Assembly (NCBI GenBank): GCA_051453625.1
Contig: JBOZIK010000001.1
Span: 146,314,283 to 146,378,282 of the forward strand
DNA: 64,000 nucleotides
Origin: Welwitschia mirabilis
Taxonomy: Eukaryota; Gnetophyta; Gnetopsida; Welwitschiales
Direction: 5' to 3'
Shown here piece after piece: positions 58,623 through 64,000 of the stretch. A program made the translations under genes and the position numbers. Under the pieces are notes generated by a model, which made no database searches, had not been told where the DNA came from, and saw only the letters and a list, made by a program, of their open reading frames with translations. Position 1 is the stretch's first letter. Every line of letters starts with the position of its first letter.

Positions 58623-60479
58623 TGGAACTAGACCGATTCGGATATTACTAGAATCATCAGTACCAACCATTGAAAAACATGCAAAACAAAAAAAAAGGAA
58701 ACTAATCCAAGTATCATGGAGTAGATCAATATTCACAACTAATAAAATAAAAACAAACTATACATCTTTTAAAAAGAAAATTTGGTACTCTTTTAAATAA
58801 CTATTGTACTGTCCCTAGAAAAGGTGTCAAAATATATTCATCTCATATAATGAATTAAACCTAACTAAGTTTTTAATCAATATCATTTTTTTCATAGGGA
58901 TAATTAAGAAAGGTTTTTAGAGTTACATCTTCTTGCTTAGCTGCAAGTTATAAAAGATAAAATGAAAGATCTAAAAGAAGTAATTTTTACAACTTTAACT
59001 TTGGAAAAGTAGGAAAGTAAGCTTGGTCAGTGTATTTATTAATCTATTCGCCAATAATCCTTCACTTCATTGATATCCTGTGTTTGCTTATAACATACTT
59101 TAAACTATCAAGTTTATTGGCTTTGTTCATAGTAACATAATCTTATTCATCATATAAGAATTGGTAAACTTAATTATCACTTGATTTTTCATAGCCTTGT
59201 AATAAAAATGAAAAGTAAGGACCTTAGGTACTCAAAATTCATCAAATTATAAGGACTTAAATCAAGTAATTAAAGAACTCACTCAAACGAAAATGAAACA
59301 TTATAGTGAATTTGTTACTTAGGTATTTCAAGTACAAAATGACTTATAACTTTAAATTAAAAGAAAATCAACTTTTATATATTAAAGAAAATACATTACA
59401 GTAGCAGAAGAGGGATGTTGATAGAACTCCTTAAGATATCCTTAGAGATAAGTTTACTTTTCAAATAGGTGTTGGAAGGACATCATGATTTAATGCTCCA
59501 AAGATTCAATCTCTTATCAAAATAAAGGATGTCATAATAAAGGACTCAATAGCATTTGATACATAAGAATGGAAGTAAGAAGTGGTTACAAGCCTTTAGC
59601 TTATAGCATTAGGTACATGGTTACAAATTGATGGACTTAGGAAAGATGTGTTGTGATCTATTAATTAGGCAGAAATCCTTATAACATAAACAATACTTAG
59701 CTTCTAGATGCTATTGCTTCTAATAGTTGCTATTGTCATCATGTATTTCCACCATCATCCAACTCAATAATGCCATATTTCTCTACTATGTATTATCATC
59801 ATCACCACCATGTGTCATTAAGAGTGCAAGTTAATTTTAATGTGGAATTTGATTAAGTCCATAACTACATTTAATCCAATTTTACATGACATATTAAGAA
59901 CATGAGATTTAAAGTATTTTATGCTGAATGACTAATAATGCTAGGTGGTCTAAATGGTGGCATCAATGTTTTATCCTAGATGAACATCATTTTTTATCAT
60001 GTTCTTCAAGTTGGCATAAAAAACCTAAAATTATCATGGGTAAAAAATAAATTCATATTTATTATAGATAATAAATAAAAGGCATATTTTTATGATAAAA
60101 TTAATTACATTAATTTCTTTCATTAAGATAAATTGGTTAAGTAAGTTAATTGGAATGTCAATTTTTACATGTTAACACTTTGTATTATTAGATCTTCATG
60201 AAATAAATATTATTATTCTTCATCTATAAATCATTCTATGAAAATTTCATTGATAAACCCTCAAAATTATAAAATTCTTTCTATATAAGATCATTGTTAT
60301 TTTGTGGAATCTACAAATTTACATTCTAAATTATTCATTTTGTGTGTTTCAATTTATTTCTTCAAAAACATATAGTTAACTTATCTTCATAATCTAAGTA
60401 AAAAAAGTTTCATAAAATTCAACTAAACATTTTTGTCTTTTAAGAAAAATGTAAATAACTTAATATTAATTATGATTAT
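58623..60479. other. AT-rich intergenic sequence, nothing recognised
   Basis: No coding character. The 93-codon + frame at 58519-58800 is Lys-rich and overlaps repeat F, so I do not call it. Confidence 0.4.
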
Positions 60480-60960
60480 GATGAGGGTGTATTTCATCTT
60501 AAGGTTCTAAGACTTTTTTCTTCCTCTCTTCGTATAAGAAAATGATTGACTCATGAGGCATCTATCTTTCTAGGAATTAGTACCTAATTTATGTTTATTT
60601 GGTTTTATCTATGGGTTTTGTATATTTGATGAATTTATTTGATCTATAATTATATTTTGTTTATTCTTATATAATAAGTTTAATTAATATTAATAGTTAT
60701 AAAATAGTTTATTATGAATGTTCTTTCATATTTTTTAAGATCTATTACCTTAATGCTTTGTTAGTTGATACATTAGTTTATAATATCTTGTATATCATCC
60801 TAGCATTTCCTATATTTTATTATAAGATATCACATTTGTAGTACTTATATGTTCATTACATTTCAAATTTATAATAATTTATTTATTGCTTATTTATAAA
60901 TAAAATTTATACTTAGTGTAATATCTTTTACTTAGATAGGATTTTCTAATCGGATCAATC
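60480..60960. repeat. Left copy of a direct repeat about 3 kb apart
   Basis: It resembles 63530-64000 in order: ATGAGG start, CTTCCTC then ATGAGAAAATG-like sequence, TTTTATTATAAGA-ATCACATTT, and TATCTTTTACTTA at the end. It could be an LTR pair or an old duplication. Confidence 0.5.
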
Positions 60961-61014
60961 TTTATTTTCAAGAGGATATATCTACTTTATCTTAAAACAT
61001 TATTCTAATTTGGT

Positions 61015-61200
61015 GGGATTTGAAGCACATCTATAATTCTTTAGAAAAAATAATAGTTATAGTCACCTATTATATCTTAGTTTATTTTTCATGAAGATAT
61101 CTTAAACTTTACTCTTAAAATTCATAATTAAAAATGTTGTTAAAATCTTATGGGATTTGAAGTACCTCTATACTTCTTTATAAGAAATAATAATTATAGT
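61015..61200. repeat. Direct repeat of about 49 bp, 137 bp apart
   Basis: GGGATTTGAAGCAC... at 61015 and GGGATTTGAAGTAC... at 61152, both ending in AATAATnnTTATAGT. Confidence 0.65.
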
Positions 61201-61674
61201 AAAGAATTCTATAATAATATCTCCTATTTAATTTCTTTAGAAATGCTACCTATACCTTCACAACTATGGTAAATGATCTAAATATTGCAAATTATAATAG
61301 GTATTAATACATAACACCCCTCTTGACCCATCACTAACATGAAATAATCATTTTCTTAAAGGAAAATGTTTCTCATAAATTTCTATCCAACTTTTTTATA
61401 CATGCATAAAATTCACATATCTTAATCTAATCGTCATTGTAGAGGTTCTTATACATAAACTATACATTCAATTTAGCAAATAAATAAACTAATGATGTAG
61501 TGATATAGAGTTTTTCCACACATGGCTCAAACGTTACTCATAAAGATGTCAAAATTTTACATCTTCATACATCATTTGATCATCTCCCATATTAACTATT
61601 TATTTTTATATATTTTATTTTCTAAAAATAATATAGCTAGTGAACTTTCACTTCACTTATCTAGTTTTTTCAAC

Positions 61675-61923
61675 TTGTGTCCAATGAACACATGTTAACA
61701 TGTATCATGTTCATAATAAGATTAAGATAGTATGAAGGCCTTCTACATATCAAACATATTATCTTCCTCTTAATAAAATTTTGTAATATGAAGGTTCTTG
61801 AGATATATAGCATATATATTCCTCATAATAAAGTCATGTACTATGAAGGTCTTCTACATAATTATTTCCCAAAATAAAATTTCACTATATGAGGGTAGTT
61901 AACATATACAATATCATATCCTC

Positions 61924-61925
<2 letters not shown>
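61675..61925. repeat. Degenerate tandem repeat, unit about 46-56 bp
   Basis: TATGAAGG or TATGAGGG starts units at 61731, 61787, 61842 and 61888. Each unit carries an AATAAA-like stretch near its end. A partial unit precedes. Confidence 0.65.

Positions 61926-61926
<1 letters not shown>

Positions 61927-61954
<28 letters not shown>
61927..61954. repeat. AT microsatellite
   Basis: (AT)14. Confidence 0.95.
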
Positions 61955-61958
<4 letters not shown>

Positions 61959-61982
61959 ATTATTATTAGTATTAACATGTAG

Positions 61983-61984
<2 letters not shown>

Positions 61985-62037
<53 letters not shown>

Positions 62038-62115
62038 CTCNNNNNNNNNNNNNNNNNNNNNGTGTGTGTGGGTGTGTGTGTGTGTGTGTGTGTGTGGGTG
62101 TGGGCGCGCGCGCGC
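61985..62115. repeat. Compound microsatellite CT / gap / GT / GC
   Basis: (CT)n to 62040, 21 N at 62041-62061, then (GT)n to about 62101 and a short GC run. The gap is inside the repeat. The Glu-Arg and Thr-His frames across it are artefacts. Confidence 0.95.
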
Positions 62116-63529
62116 ACACATGCACAAAAATATATGAAATAAGGGTCTTTAGTTGAGTCTTTTATATATAATATTCTATAACTAATATTATTTTTTGAAA
62201 ATTTTATTTGAATAAATAATCACATTAAAATTTGATATAGAACATTTGGTCTCATATAAATCTCTAAGCTACTTACTTAGAGATCCCTTGGTAAATTAGT
62301 CCCTGAGCAAATAGGTAGTAATAGGTACACAAAAGATTAATGTTTTCATATTGAACTAGTTAATATATGTGACTATCATAACTCTAAGCTTTAGCAAAAA
62401 CAAACCCTAAAACTTGATGTTTTTAAAAAATTTATTTTCCAAATTTTATAATTCTAACTTTTAGCATATATTTTTTTATTTTTATTCCTTCATTACTATG
62501 ATTATAAATTAAGAGAATAGGGTCAAATTCATGGCCCATAGGAATACATTTATGAAAATATTTAATTCTTTAGACATTGACTTCAAAGAAATGATTATAC
62601 TTAAGGGCTATAAAGTTAACAAAATCATAATGAAATACTCCTAAAACTGATAAGAATTATTCCACTTATATAAAAATTTTCTTCAAAAGTTTTAAAGTCT
62701 TAAATAATATAGTAAAATTGATTTATTTAATCCAAATAATTTCTTAAGGATATGTTTATCATGATAAGCTTTCATTCTCTAGTTTTGAATGTTTACTACT
62801 TTTCATAAGATTTGTTCTTAATTCCTTCTAGTTTACACCTCCTAAATTATAAAGATTCATTAAGGTTTAGGTAAAGCTATTTTATGGCATAGAAAGCTTT
62901 ATCTTTAATTTATAAATAAAAATAACAATAATTTACACTTAAATATTTTAATGTTTAACCTTTATAATTTAGTAAATTATTATAATTTCAAGGATTTAAG
63001 TATCATATTTGTAATTAACTATATACAATCATAATTATTTGTTAATTTTTTAAATGTATTATTAATAAGAACTATATTTTAGTGTTTTATCTAAAGGTTA
63101 TTTTAAAATACCTTAACTTTATTACAATTAAGCTTACTAAAGAAAATGGCATCATTATTTGGATTACTATACCACTAGTGTTCAAGAGGAAAGTGGGTTC
63201 AACAAAGAAGGATAACTTACTTAGATGCTAAGTTAATAGATTAATCTTACATGCTAGTGCTAAAACAATCTATGTAAACCAATGACTATATATGTATATC
63301 CTATAACACTATAATATCTATTGCTATCCAAATTTTATAATAAGGATAAACTAATGGATATCTTCAAACATAAAGAGGGCTATGAAAGTATAACCTACCT
63401 CAAGGGTTAATCATTCTTCATATTTTACTCATCATTTAATCTTGAAGCTTGAAGTAAACCATCATCTAAGTATTATTCATTATCATCCATTGAAATTCTA
63501 CTATTTTATATCTAGAAGTCCAATGGCTA
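62116..63529. other. AT-rich sequence, nothing recognised
   Basis: No frame, repeat or motif that I can support. Confidence 0.4.
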
Positions 63530-64000
63530 TGATGAGGAATTCCCTTATTATAATATGCTAAGCCTTTTTCCCTCTTCCTCTATGGATATGAGAAAATGGA
63601 TATTTCATATGGAATGTATCATGCCTTCATTTAGAAATGATTTATGATTTGGTATTCTTTGTAGTGATTTCACCATTGGTAAATGCACTTTAATTTGTAA
63701 TTAAATTTTTCACTTTTTAATCCCTAATACAATTAAGATTAGTAGCTATGAAATAGTATTTTCTAAATGTTATGAGGTACTCCTTTCTTAGAATTTTTAT
63801 TTTAATTTTTTGCAAGTTTAAGATGATTGATTTATTAGATAAGATATTTCATGTTATTATAGTATTTTTTTACGTTTCATTATAAGACATAACATTTAAT
63901 TTACTTTTATTTCATTATATTCAAAATATGTAGTGAATAATTTATTTCTTATTTAAAAATCTAATATGTAATTAGTAAAATATCTCTTACTTGATTAATA
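63530..64000. repeat. Right copy of the 3-kb-apart direct repeat, cut by the window end
   Basis: It pairs with 60480-60960 and still matches at the last base, so it continues outside the window. Confidence 0.5.

Noticed and set aside
58519-58800. 93-codon Lys-rich + frame
   Set aside because: It overlaps decayed repeat F, whose other copy does not keep the frame; the composition is that of AT-rich DNA.
61862-62125. Minus frames rich in Glu-Arg and Thr-His
   Set aside because: Translation of compound microsatellites across an N gap.

Overview
This window reads as a gene-poor, repeat-filled piece of a plant nuclear genome. Every recognisable protein belongs to a transposable-element lineage typical of land plants: Athila-like and Tat-like Ty3/gypsy, a Tork-like Ty1/copia, and hAT transposase. 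The DNA is strongly AT-rich and poor in CG dinucleotides. Most stops in the element frames fall where a relative or the family motif has CAA, CAG, TGG or CGA. That pattern fits long decay of methylated cytosines in silenced repeats. I saw no intact host gene, tRNA, rRNA or bacterial-type feature. The species cannot be named from the sequence alone.

Layout from left to right. 1-848 is an unrecognised decayed repeat (F1), with a second copy at 57911-58622. 849-10626 is Athila-like element A (+), which has a 5' LTR, tRNA-Asp primer site, gag, protease, RT, RNase H and integrase, then an integrase duplicate after an N gap and a long 3' region; its 3' LTR is missing. 10690-17610 holds an old copia element (-) split by a younger copia with both LTRs (11114-16104). 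18090-18510 is a hAT C-terminal fragment (-). 19.8-20.9 kb carries paired palindromes, purine-rich tracts and a CT microsatellite. 21.3-23.2 kb is a coding-like, stop-ridden + strand stretch. 24144-29610 is a Tat-like element (-) with integrase, RNase H, RT, a second archaeal-type RNase H, protease and possible gag. 30140-30780 is a second hAT C-terminus.

30842-41060 is element B (+), the most complete Athila-like copy, with both LTRs (the right one cut short). 41.06-41.9 kb is an unrecognised coding-like stretch (-). 42120-51645 is element C (-), and its 5' LTR abuts element D (+, 51646-57910), which starts inside gag. From 58.6 kb to the end the sequence is AT-rich, with tandem repeats, microsatellites and a pair of direct repeats about 3 kb apart.

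A, B, C and D are one family. They share a 1.07-1.26 kb LTR starting TG, a TATAAATA box where visible, a tRNA-Asp-type primer site and the same pol order. Elements A, B and D also carry a 28-nt hairpin-capable motif (8-nt arm, 12-nt spacer, 8-nt arm) in LTR, leader, protease/RT junction and 3' region, 14 copies in all. All four proteases have Asn where the catalytic Asp should be. Those two observations are the least ordinary in the window. Eight runs of N interrupt the sequence; four are exactly 100 bases, so order and copy number around them are uncertain.
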